A stretch of 7,070 bases of DNA from Planctomycetaceae bacterium (GCA_015493185.1 WGDQ01000627.1:1-7070), one strand, 5' to 3'. Positions 1 through 5,665 are shown, counted from the first letter of the stretch. Notes: a model not told the origin generated them from the letters alone. A program made the numbers and translations.

Positions 1-15
1 GTAGTGTTCCACTAC
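1..15. repeat. Short perfect inverted repeat at window edge
   Basis: The first six bases GTAGTG are the exact reverse complement of CACTAC at 10-15, with a three-base centre TTC. It could be one arm of a longer stem continuing left of the window, a terminator stem, or the end of a small repeat element. No T-tract follows, so its role is open. Confidence 0.4.
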
Positions 16-302
16 CTGGAAACAACTCGTGCGATACAAAACAAAAAGGCAAGCAAAAGCAACCAATCGTCTTCCGCGAGACCATGTGCCCGGTGGAAAG
101 GCGGAAAACGCTAAAAATGGCCGCGCCCGGTCTGTCGAAAAAGTCGATTGGGTTGTGAGCGGTCGGGAACCGCATCGCGCTGCGCCGTGCATAGCGCAAC
201 ATAGTCGACGGAATATGCCTGCGGCTGGTTTCGTCAGGCTGGCGCCGGCTCGGCTTTCGTTGCCCGACGAAGCAATCCTTCAACGAAACGAAAGCTTGTT
301 GG

Positions 303-338
303 TCGAAGGTTTCTGATCAGTCGAAGGTCTCTGATCAG
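303..338. repeat. 18-bp tandem duplication, 17/18 identical
   Basis: Two head-to-tail copies of TCGAAGGT(T/C)TCTGATCAG occupy 303-320 and 321-338, differing only at 311 (T) versus 329 (C). Each copy contains the palindrome CTGATCAG, so the duplication itself creates the strong hairpin at 311-340. Replication slippage is the simplest origin. Confidence 0.85.
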
Positions 339-340
339 AA
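311..340 (-). terminator. Perfect 10-bp hairpin, candidate 3' end of the CBS gene
   Basis: TTCTGATCAG at 311-320 pairs perfectly with CTGATCAGAA at 331-340 around a 10-base loop. It lies 67 bases past the stop codon of the minus-strand CBS gene and is the strongest stem downstream of it. No U-tract follows on either strand, so it is not a classical intrinsic terminator. It could protect the mRNA 3' end, act in Rho-linked termination, or be a DNA palindrome bound by a protein. Strand is assigned from the neighbouring gene only. Confidence 0.35.
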
Positions 341-406
341 GTGCCATGCTCGTAGCGCGGCGTGGCCGAAGCGACTGTGGGCTGGCAAAAGCACGACAAC
401 CGGCCG

Positions 407-1201
407 CTAACGAGGCGAAAGCACGAGGTAACGCCCGTCGTGATGGTCTGAGACATCGAACGGGGTTGTTCGGCCCGTTAAATCGAAGTGTGCTACAAAG
501 GCACTGGCCGGGATGACCAGGTATTCTTGATCGCGTTTTGCTCGCAGCACACCGGCCGACGCATTGTATTCATCAACAAATTTTACCAAGATGCGCCCGC
601 TCGGCGGATCGTAGCCAAGCAGCACGAAGTTGGTCGTGTTGTCAACGTGGCTGATGCAACACAACGGGATGACCAAGTCTCCGGTCTTTTGACGAATGTA
701 GGCCGGCATGCGAGCCTGCGCAGCAGTCGTAGGCGTGTAGATCTGAAAGGCAGCCTCGACCGAGCCACCAACGTAGCCCGTGATGTGTCGTAGCAGATCG
801 GTTGTTGTCAGCACGCCTACGAGGTGGTCTTCATCATCCACCACGGGCAAGCAGCCGATTTTGTTGGCGGCCAGCACGAGCGCGGCTTTGATCAGCGGGA
901 CATTGGGCGCCACGGTAATGGGGCGTTCGCGGTGAATGAGCGCCTGCACCTCGGTTGCTCCGGGCGGGGCCGACTCATCACTTTCGTTCGTGAGAAAATG
1001 TCGCAAAATGTCGCGTTGCGATACCACCCCCAGCGGTCGTTGCTCACGGTCGACGACAACGATGCGGCGCAGGTTTTCCTCGGCCATCTGTGTGGCTACC
1101 TCGGCCACGGTGGCATATGCCTTGGCCGTAACGACCCGTTCGGTCATGACGTCGCGCACGGTACCCACCATGTGGTCAACCGTGTTGGCTACATTCAGCA
1201 T
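407..1201 (-). CDS. Tandem CBS-domain protein with unknown C-terminal domain
   Basis: A 264-residue soluble protein with no signal peptide or membrane segment. Two CBS motifs fill the N-terminal half: about 14-70 (VRDVMTERVVTAKAYATVAE, then LRRIVVVD and GVVSQRDILRHF) and about 86-141 (PITVAPNVPLIKAA, then IGCLPVVDD and LVGVLTTTDLLRHI). CBS pairs form a Bateman module that binds adenosine-containing ligands such as AMP, ATP or SAM. The RDIL and TDLL stretches are the usual ligand-contact positions. Residues 150-264 form a further domain I cannot name, rich in beta-type sequence (GRILVKFVDEYN, QEYLVIPASAFV); it may be the effector, since no enzyme domain is present. The start is ATG with GAGG seven bases upstream (1209-1212). 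The ligand and output are unknown. The CBS identification is firm. Confidence 0.93.
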   Translation of the reverse strand: MLNVANTVDHMVGTVRDVMTERVVTAKAYATVAEVATQMAEENLRRIVVVDREQRPLGVVSQRDILRHFLTNESDESAPPGATEVQALIHRERPITVAPNVPLIKAALVLAANKIGCLPVVDDEDHLVGVLTTTDLLRHITGYVGGSVEAAFQIYTPTTAAQARMPAYIRQKTGDLVIPLCCISHVDNTTNFVLLGYDPPSGRILVKFVDEYNASAGVLRAKRDQEYLVIPASAFVAHFDLTGRTTPFDVSDHHDGRYLVLSPR

Positions 1202-1228
1202 GCGTCCGCCTCGTTCGACTTCCTACGA

Positions 1229-1277
1229 ACTATAGTGTTGGCTCGGCAAATGGCTGCTTTATCCGAAGACAACTATA
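1229..1277 (-). promoter_or_regulatory. Duplicated TATAGT box upstream of the CBS gene
   Basis: Reading the minus strand, TATAGT (5 of 6 to the -10 consensus) occurs at 1234-1229 and again at 1277-1272. It is part of an 8-bp direct repeat, AACTATAG on the plus strand at 1228-1235 and 1271-1278, 43 bp apart, about four helical turns. The nearer copy would start transcription about 20 bases before the CBS start codon. No convincing -35 box precedes either copy, so these may be weak or activator-dependent promoters, or a repeated operator. Confidence 0.25.
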
Positions 1278-1465
1278 GCATTCTCTTAACCGATCATAGG
1301 GCAGGGTTTCCGGTCTTTCGCAGCGATCTAAATCGGCCTTGCCGCGCATGGCTCGACCATGCTGATCGTGGCAAAACACCTGACCGAAACGGCAGATAAC
1401 CGATCGAGTTTACTTCGCACCACACACCTTGCTGACGCCAGGGAACAGGTGGCCGCCAACATCTG

Positions 1466-1494
1466 AAAAACGGCTCCTTAGGAACCAAGAGCCG
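1466..1494 (-). terminator. Terminator-like hairpin with T5 in possible CBS leader
   Basis: On the minus strand CGGCTC (1494-1489) pairs with GAGCCG (1476-1471), extended by two A-T pairs across a one-base bulge, and is followed directly by TTTTT (1470-1466). It is weaker than the terminator at 1851-1895. It lies 265 bases before the start of the minus-strand CBS gene and overlaps an alternative 8-bp stem (1491-1498/1512-1519), so it may be a conditional terminator. Confidence 0.45.
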
Positions 1495-1519
1495 TGTTGC
1501 CGTAAGAGCCGAACACGGC
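1491..1519 (-). promoter_or_regulatory. Alternative 8-bp stem overlapping the terminator
   Basis: On the minus strand GCCGTGTT (1519-1512) pairs perfectly with AACACGGC (1498-1491) across a 13-base loop. Its 3' arm shares four bases (1491-1494) with the 5' arm of the terminator hairpin just downstream, so the two cannot fully form together. That is the geometry of an antiterminator. The loop also repeats CGGCTCTT, a second possible partner for the terminator's 3' arm. Function is inferred from geometry alone. Confidence 0.3.
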
Positions 1520-1850
1520 GTTTCGAATGCACGTGCACTTTCTGCGGTGGGGCCGTCTCCTGATTGCAGCAGTGAGGCCGGTTTGTTGGCCGCGCACATG
1601 AGCCGCTTGCTCGACGATCGTGATTTTCGAGCACAACGACTTGGTTGGTTTGTTTCGGAACTTGCTAACCGCTCGTTATAAGATCCGGGCTTGCGGTGGT
1701 TTCGTTTTTGCAACATGAGTCGCAAACACGCCACGCGCTGATGGCGGCTGCGGCTCGTGCGTTGGCAGGCGTCGCGTTGCGGTTCGTACAGCACGTGGTG
1801 GCCAGTGAATAGTGAATGGGGTGGGGTAAACGGCACGCTGGCCATTGGTG

Positions 1851-1895
1851 AAAAAAAGGCCCGGTTTTCACGGCCATTGCGCGAAAACCGGGCCT
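1851..1895 (-). terminator. Strong intrinsic terminator
   Basis: A perfect 13-bp stem, AGGCCCGGTTTTC at 1857-1869 and its reverse complement at 1883-1895, encloses a 13-base loop. On the minus strand the stem runs straight into a seven-T tract (complement of the A-run 1851-1857, the first T pairing in the stem). It is the only textbook Rho-independent terminator in the window. It sits 34 bases after the stop of the mini-ORF at 1930-2007, with no other minus-strand gene nearby to end, so it implies a short minus-strand transcript arising within the gap. Confidence 0.85.
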
Positions 1896-1929
1896 ACGAA
1901 CTTCGTACATCGGATCATTCTGCGATCCG

Positions 1930-2007
1930 TTACGATGTGGTGGCTGCCTGACGGACAGCCCGCCGACCGCCCTTAGGCGTCGCCACCTCGCTGGCTTGTA
2001 CAGTCAT
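1930..2007 (-). CDS. Possible 25-residue basic peptide behind a perfect SD
   Basis: The frame reads MTVQASEVATPKGGRRAVRQ and ends AATTS, then TAA. It is hydrophilic and basic (four Arg, one Lys, one Glu), with no signal peptide, Cys or membrane segment, and I recognise no family. Support comes from context: a 14-base Shine-Dalgarno just upstream and a strong terminator 34 bases after the stop. The GGAGG core is 13 bases from this ATG, longer than usual; the full 14-base match ends seven bases before it. An alternative GTG at 2014, only six bases from the core, would give a 13-residue peptide (MQYDCTSQRGGDA) ending at 1973. The RNA itself, not a peptide, might be the product. Which start is used cannot be decided from sequence alone. 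Confidence 0.45.
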   Translation of the reverse strand: MTVQASEVATPKGGRRAVRQAATTS

Positions 2008-2014
2008 ATTGCAC

Positions 2015-2028
2015 GGATCACCTCCTTT
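2015..2028 (-). promoter_or_regulatory. Full-length Shine-Dalgarno, 14 bases
   Basis: The minus strand reads AAAGGAGGTGATCC, the exact complement of the usual bacterial 16S rRNA 3' tail (GGATCACCTCCTTT). The other ribosome sites seen here match only 4-6 bases. The three bases TGA inside it end a long but non-coding-looking upstream frame. The match could drive very strong initiation, or tether or sequester 30S subunits. The flanks do not resemble 16S rRNA, so this is not an rRNA fragment. Confidence 0.7.
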
Positions 2029-2116
2029 CGCTGGACACTTCCTGCTTCGACCGGCATGCCAGAGCGCCGGCCACCTCACAGGCCGATCGTCCGTCGTGCC
2101 GCGTACGCACGACCCA

Positions 2117-2144
2117 ACCATAGCTATCGTGACAAAAACGCCAA
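2117..2144 (-). promoter_or_regulatory. Weak promoter candidate for the mini-ORF unit
   Basis: On the minus strand TTGGCG (2144-2139) is followed after 16 bases by TATGGT (2122-2117), each about 4 of 6 to consensus. Transcription would start near 2110, giving an RNA of about 260 bases ending at the terminator. The leader would open with a 7-bp stem, GTCGTGC/GCACGAC (2093-2099/2107-2113), followed by CCGGC/GCCGG (2051-2055/2066-2070). Matches are modest; position and direction fit the terminator. Confidence 0.3.
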
Positions 2145-2973
2145 ATAGTGCAAGCGCATTTTCCTGACTTGGTTGCTCTCTTCTCACGAAACGTTGCAAC
2201 CGAAACTTGCGGTAGCTGAAGCACCAGACTTTTGCGTGCGACTTTTGCATGCGGAATCGCCTCGCGGTCGGGTTGTCCCTTTTTTTCGCTTCGTTGGTGC
2301 CGACTACGTAGTTTTTTCAGTGCCGTTTCCGGTAACCGTTCTACGGCATGCATGTTAGTGGGCTATTGGCGGCGCGTTGCTTGGGCTCAACTTGCCATGA
2401 GCAGCGCAGCGCGTGTCGAACGCACATGTGTCCGGTCGGTGGTGCTCACGACCATTCCAACCGCATTGCACCAGCGAACCGTACGATTCATTCGCCAGCC
2501 CACAGGCCGAATATGACATATCTGCCTTTTTTCAGGCGTCTGCGATGTCGTGCCGTGCTGTATTTGCCTCGCTACATCGCGTGACCTACGCTTTGCATGG
2601 CCAACAGACGTGCCGTCTTCGGCCGGCGCCGGTAAACCCGTGCGCGACGTCGTGGCAACAGGTCCGGCAGCAGTGGAGCCAGAAGCTTCTTTTTTTTCAG
2701 CTTGGCTGGTGTTGCGACGACGCTTTCGCGGTGTCTGGCTCGGCCACTGGCCGATCGAGTGGGGCCGGGGCTCCGAGAGCCGAAGTCCGATGTGGCAGCG
2801 GTGCAAACAGGTCACCGAAGACCGGAATTGCGGGGGAAACGGTCGCGGTGGCGGAAGAAGGCCGGTAACCACGTGGCACGGGCTGACCATTTCCCGTTTT
2901 TCCATTTCTTACGGTGCTGTGCGTGGGTGCAGGCACTGCGTGGGCAAAACTCTTTTGGGGAGTCGAGGTGACG
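2145..2973. other. Gene-free region upstream of second CBS gene
   Basis: Overlapping frames on both strands (for example minus 2387-2905, plus 2413-2868 and plus 2550-3011) have Arg/Pro/Ser-rich, low-information translations, lack ribosome sites and match no family I know; I call none of them. Visible items are an 8-bp palindrome CACATGTG (about 2424-2431), an eight-T run at 2690-2697 with an imperfect stem AGCC..AAGCT/AGCTTGGCT around it (about 2677-2709), a 6-bp stem TCGGCC/GGCCGA with a three-base loop (2740-2754) and GGCTC/GAGCC (2769-2781). No clear promoter for the plus-strand gene was found. Confidence 0.55.
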
Positions 2974-3498
2974 ATGAATCGCGTGGAACAAAAGCGGGCA
3001 AAGATTCTTAGTGTTTTGCGAGATGTCGATCGCTGGCGAGCCCAAGGCGGCTTGATTGTTGAACAAATCATGACGCCTTATCCTCAATGCGTGCCGAGTT
3101 CGCATTCGGTGCTCGACGTCGTCAAATTGTTCCACGCAAATGGTCACCGTCATCTGCTGGTGACCGACCGCGACGCCCCCAGCCGTTTGGTGGGCGTGAT
3201 CAGCGACCGCGACGTGCTACGGTGCTTTGGCCCCGACAAATACCCGAATCCCGAACGTCTGGCCATGATCACCGCGGCGGAGATCATGAGCACCGACCTT
3301 ATCACCATTGGGCCTGACACGCCGCTGCACAAGGCCGTAACGATTACCGTAGAGCACGGCATCAGTTGCTTGCCCGTGTTGGCTGACAAGGCACTGGTGG
3401 GCATCGTGACCGATACCGATTTGCGATTGTTGCTTGAACGGCTGTTGCCGATGTTGCGGGAATCGCCGGCCGCACAATCCGTCTCGTCGGTGGCTTAG
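2974..3498 (+). CDS. Tandem CBS-domain protein (stand-alone Bateman module)
   Basis: A soluble 174-residue protein made almost entirely of two CBS motifs. CBS1 spans about 27-85 (LIVEQIMTPYPQCV, HRHLLVTDRD, RLVGVISDRDVLRCF) and CBS2 about 100-157 (AAEIMSTDLITIGPDTPLHK, GISCLPVLADKALVGIVTDTDLRLLL). The SDRDVL and TDTDLR stretches are the usual adenine-nucleotide contact regions. Residues 1-26 are a charged, probably helical lead; the last 15 are Ser/Ala-rich. No catalytic or DNA-binding domain is present, so it probably senses a nucleotide and acts on a partner protein. I start at ATG 2974 because GAGG (2965-2968) lies five bases upstream and the family-like charged N-terminus begins there; an in-frame ATG at 2914 would add 20 residues with no ribosome site. 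It diverges from the other CBS gene 1.77 kb away. Confidence 0.92.
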   Translation: MNRVEQKRAKILSVLRDVDRWRAQGGLIVEQIMTPYPQCVPSSHSVLDVVKLFHANGHRHLLVTDRDAPSRLVGVISDRDVLRCFGPDKYPNPERLAMITAAEIMSTDLITIGPDTPLHKAVTITVEHGISCLPVLADKALVGIVTDTDLRLLLERLLPMLRESPAAQSVSSVA

Positions 3499-3712
3499 GA
3501 ACGATCGGTCGACTGCATCGGCCCAGCAGCGTCCTGAAACCCGCCAGTAGTAACGGGCTTCGGTGGTGCATGCGTTTTGACGGCTCTGCGGAATGATGGC
3601 CGTATGGCGCGGCGGCCAAATTGCTTTCTTTCCTGGCTTTTCTCTTGCCGATACGTTCGCAAAGCAACCCGTTTTGCGAGCACCTTACCGGACACAGAGG
3701 AAAGCCTTAGCG
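3499..3712 (+). other. Short intergenic spacer with weak hairpin
   Basis: Between the CBS gene and the next plus-strand gene, an imperfect stem pairs 3536-3543 with 3554-3561 (GAAaCCCG with CGGGcTTC, one mismatch, 10-base loop), 38 bases after the CBS stop. No T-tract follows, so termination is uncertain. No promoter is evident. Confidence 0.3.
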
Positions 3713-4006
3713 ATGAAGAAAGCCGTTTTTCGCGTTGTGACGAGGGCCGCGGATGGCAAATTGCGCATCAAGGAGTACACGCAGCCCGAATCGCTGCTCA
3801 AGATGCACACCCAGATTGGCGTTGACGATTGCAGCACCGACCTGTCGCTGCGGGGCTTACCGGTTTTTCGCGGCCTGATTGGCCCCATGCCCGAAGGCAA
3901 GGGCATTATTCGCTACGAGTCGCCAGAGGTATTCGAGATCCTTACCAAAGAATGGTCGACGGCCAAAACGCCTCGCCGCCGCCGCACACGCACGAAGGCT
4001 CGCTGA
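3713..4006 (+). CDS. Small unknown protein with basic tail
   Basis: A 97-residue protein I do not recognise. Residues 1-22 (MKKAVFRVVTRAADGKLRIK) look like paired beta strands. The middle (36-68) contains GVDDCSTDLSLRGLPVF and a Gly/Pro-rich GLIGPMPEGKG. Residues 66-81 (IIRYESPEVFEILTKEW) look amphipathic. The C-terminus is a basic tail rich in Arg, Lys and Thr (TPRRRRTRTKAR) that could contact nucleic acid. There is one Cys (40) and no signal peptide or membrane segment. The start at ATG 3713 is favoured by GAGGAAAG (3697-3704) eight bases upstream; an in-frame ATG at 3593 would add 40 residues with no ribosome site. Orderly composition and the good ribosome site support a real gene. It converges on the secreted-protein gene at 4169-4774. 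Confidence 0.75.
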   Translation: MKKAVFRVVTRAADGKLRIKEYTQPESLLKMHTQIGVDDCSTDLSLRGLPVFRGLIGPMPEGKGIIRYESPEVFEILTKEWSTAKTPRRRRTRTKAR

Positions 4007-4128
4007 GCCACGCTGCGGTGCGGCCCGCATGTCGCGTGGTGTTCGGTTATCTGCCAACCAGCGATTGCAGGCGAGAAAAAAGCGCAAGCCGCATCGCGGT
4101 GTGCCGCCGGTTAGTGGGGCCATGCATC

Positions 4129-4143
4129 GGCCGTATCACGGCC
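4129..4143. terminator. Hairpin between convergent genes
   Basis: GGCCGT (4129-4134) and ACGGCC (4138-4143) form a perfect 6-bp stem with a three-base loop, nested inside a GGGCC/GGCCC pairing. It lies 25 bases beyond the stop of the minus-strand secreted protein and 122 bases beyond that of the plus-strand small gene. No T-tract adjoins it. A separate minus-strand six-T tract lies at 4077-4082, seven bases after a short CCGC/GCGG stem. Either may end transcription; neither is a classical terminator. Confidence 0.3.
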
Positions 4144-4168
4144 CTGCAAGCATAAGTGCCGCAGCACG

Positions 4169-4774
4169 TCAACGTCGGAGTGTTACGGTGCCAACCGATC
4201 GCCAGCCGGAATTGCCGTAGCGGGGTGGGTCGCTTTCCAAGCGGCTCACGCCCCCAATCCGATCGCGACTCGCGATGTACGACGGCGATGACGTTGGACT
4301 CAGGCCGTTCGAGCCGCCCGAGACCGCGACGCGAGAAATCTGCTCTTCTTCAACAAACCGCAGCGTTGTTACCGGCACTTGCACGATGCGTTTCTCGGGA
4401 ACCATTTCTCGCCGGACGACGGGCACGCGCACCACTTCCGTGCGCGGCTTGCAATATGTATAGGGCACGAGCCGATACTCTAGATACGGTTGGCGAAATG
4501 GGTTCCACCGGCCTGCCCAATGTGCTTCCCATCGATACTCAGTGACGGGGACCGAGCAAACGCGAGTTGTTTCCTGGTATTCAGTAACCGTTCGTTCGCG
4601 ATACACGGTTTCTTCACGCCGTTCCAAACGGGTTTCAGAAACAGGTCGCCGCACAACGCGGCGTGTTTCGCGGTAGGTTACTCCGTTCTCCGTGTAGTAG
4701 CGAACGTCGTCGGCACTGGCGGTTTGAGACACCAGAAAAACGATCGACGTGGCCAACAAGAGCTTGCGTCGCAT
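4169..4774 (-). CDS. Secreted Arg/Val-rich protein of planctomycete style
   Basis: A 201-residue precursor with a clear Sec signal peptide: MRRK, a hydrophobic core LLLATSIVFLVS, and a probable cleavage after ASA at residue 21. The mature chain from 22 to about 150 is a run of short beta-like stretches rich in Arg, Val, Tyr, Glu and Pro (RETRRVVRRPVSETRLERRE, YRERTVTEYQETTRV, RTEVVRVPVVRREM, EKRIVQVPVTTLRFVEEE), with a Trp-rich centre (YRWEAHWAGRWNPF, 80-93). There are only two Cys (73, 108). The tail from 152 is Ser/Gly-rich and probably disordered. I recall planctomycete secreted proteins with similar Val-Pro-Val/Tyr-Thr repeats, of unknown function, possibly cell-envelope components. The start at 4774 is fixed by a perfect AGGAGG seven bases upstream; a start at 4825 would spoil the signal peptide. 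Confidence 0.85.
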   Translation of the reverse strand: MRRKLLLATSIVFLVSQTASADDVRYYTENGVTYRETRRVVRRPVSETRLERREETVYRERTVTEYQETTRVCSVPVTEYRWEAHWAGRWNPFRQPYLEYRLVPYTYCKPRTEVVRVPVVRREMVPEKRIVQVPVTTLRFVEEEQISRVAVSGGSNGLSPTSSPSYIASRDRIGGVSRLESDPPRYGNSGWRSVGTVTLRR

Positions 4775-4781
4775 GGCGGCG

Positions 4782-4787
4782 CCTCCT
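4782..4787 (-). promoter_or_regulatory. AGGAGG ribosome site fixing the secreted-protein start
   Basis: The minus strand reads AGGAGG at 4787-4782, seven bases before ATG 4774. This, and the signal peptide beginning at that codon, rules out the in-frame start at 4825. Confidence 0.85.
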
Positions 4788-4810
4788 GTTTGCTTTGCTC
4801 CCCTGTCTAT

Positions 4811-4829
4811 CGCAATGAGAATCACTTTG
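4811..4829. promoter_or_regulatory. Fur-box-like sequence upstream of secreted protein
   Basis: The plus-strand segment contains AATGAGAATCA (4814-4824), 10 of 11 to the core AATGATAATCA of the 19-bp Fur consensus. Across all 19 positions the match is 12, with poor flanks. It lies 37 bases upstream of the secreted-protein start codon, where a repressor site could work. The match is near the noise level, and no iron-related gene is seen in the window. Confidence 0.2.
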
Positions 4830-5288
4830 GCTGGGTTGCTGTCGCGCGCTGGTAATTGGCCCAGCGCACCGCTTCAGCATGGTGTGTTTCTTCTGCGGCC
4901 AGGTTCGGGTGAAAGGCCATCGCGTGGCAGTGGTTCAGAGGGCCACAGTAAAAAAATGCTAGCCCAGTGCGATTGGCTGCGACGGCCAACAAGGCGTTTC
5001 CGCTTGCTCTTTTCACAGGGCTGTTGTCCGATGCGCCGGCACAGAACCGATGCGCCGCAACAAGAGTGCTGTGCTGCGCAGCCCCGAACGCCAAGGCTGA
5101 ATCGCCCGGCATTATCGTTCTCATCGGCATTCGGCCGTGGCTCACATAAACCGCGGCTCGGCCGCGACGCGAAACATCTGGGTGATCGTGATCGCATGGG
5201 CACCGATGGCAGATTCGGGGGAAGACGTATGCAGGACGGCAAGACAGCCTGACCAAGCAGGCAGGGAGGGCAGACGAATCTAGCCAGC

Positions 5289-5323
5289 CCGGGCAATCTC
5301 AGGCGATCCCGGGCGATTGCCGG
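5289..5323. repeat. Bulged 9-bp inverted repeat
   Basis: CCGG(G)CAATC at 5289-5298 pairs with GATTGCCGG at 5315-5323, nine pairs with one bulged G and a 16-base loop. No T-tract follows. It may be an RNA stem or a DNA site; no function is evident. Confidence 0.45.
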
Positions 5324-5631
5324 TCGAGCTGCCGCACGATCGCTCGTTGCCGGTCTTGGGCGGTCCGTAGTATGGCCAGATCGATTATTATCCAAGCGGG
5401 GGCCGAGACGGCGAAGCAGGCATGCTGCGACCAGCACACACAGCAGCAAAGAATGAAGAGGCGGATGACGCCGTCGCTGTGTGTTGTAAGCAAACGTGTT
5501 CAGCCCACGGTATTCGCCGCCGGCTACGGAAAATGTGGAACCGTGGCTCTGCGCGAAAGCGAACCTCCGTCTTTCGGCGATCTCATGCCCCAGCGGCAGT
5601 TTTCGAGTTGCTTCTTCTTCGGCAGTTCCGT

Positions 5632-5665
5632 GCGTTGGTGAGCCCTTGGCGTTGGTCAGCCCTTG
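5632..5665. repeat. 17-bp tandem duplication, 16/17 identical
   Basis: GCGTTGGT(G/C)AGCCCTTG occurs head to tail at 5632-5648 and 5649-5665, differing only at 5640 (G) versus 5657 (C). It lies in the gene-free region and resembles in style the 18-bp duplication at 303-338, though the sequences are unrelated. Confidence 0.85.

Larger units (their letters stand above)
16..406. other. Gene-free left margin with a hairpin chain
   Basis: No convincing gene is visible. A GTG-started plus-strand frame at 29-316 is rich in Lys, Arg and Pro, lacks a good Shine-Dalgarno, resembles no family I know, and ends inside a hairpin, so I leave it out. From about 217 onward the DNA is unusually rich in inverted repeats: GCCTG/CAGGC (217-221/235-239), GCTTTCGT/ACGAAGC (253-260/267-273, one bulge), an 11-base imperfect pair (277-287/299-309, 9 of 11 paired) and a perfect 10-bp stem (311-320/331-340). 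They lie 67-190 bases beyond the stop codon of the minus-strand CBS gene, so they would fall in its 3' untranslated region. Confidence 0.6.
1278..1850. other. Gene-free region between CBS gene and mini-ORF unit
   Basis: Open frames on both strands overlap one another, lack ribosome-binding sites and match no family I recognise. The longest, minus 1294-1845, has no third-position GC enrichment. What can be seen is structure: overlapping hairpins with a minus-strand T-tract at 1466-1519, a 10-bp palindrome TGCACGTGCA at 1528-1537, a -10-like TATAAC on the minus strand (plus positions 1675-1680) without a matching -35, and the small tandem repeat AGTGAAT twice at 1804-1817. Confidence 0.55.

Noticed and set aside
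29..316. Plus-strand frame of 95 codons at the left edge
   Set aside because: GTG start, weak ribosome site, basic low-information sequence, and it ends inside the hairpin chain.
1488..1500. 13-base sequence shared in inverted orientation with 5665-5677
   Set aside because: One match of this length is about what chance predicts for a 7-kb window searched on both strands; the flanks do not match.
1294..1845. Minus-strand frame of 183 codons covering the 1466-1519 hairpins
   Set aside because: No ribosome site, no third-position GC bias in the part I read, and a terminator-like structure lies within it.
2013..2030. Plus strand resembles the 3' end of a 16S rRNA gene
   Set aside because: Only about 15 bases match; nothing upstream resembles helix 44/45 sequence. 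The minus-strand Shine-Dalgarno reading explains it.
2387..2905. Overlapping plus and minus frames in the 2.4-2.9 kb region
   Set aside because: Both strands are open at once with Arg/Pro/Ser-rich translations; no start signals or families.
4822..5256. Minus-strand frame of 144 codons upstream of the secreted-protein gene
   Set aside because: TTG start, no Shine-Dalgarno at it or at internal ATGs, no recognisable motif. Moderate third-position GC keeps it possible, but not callable.
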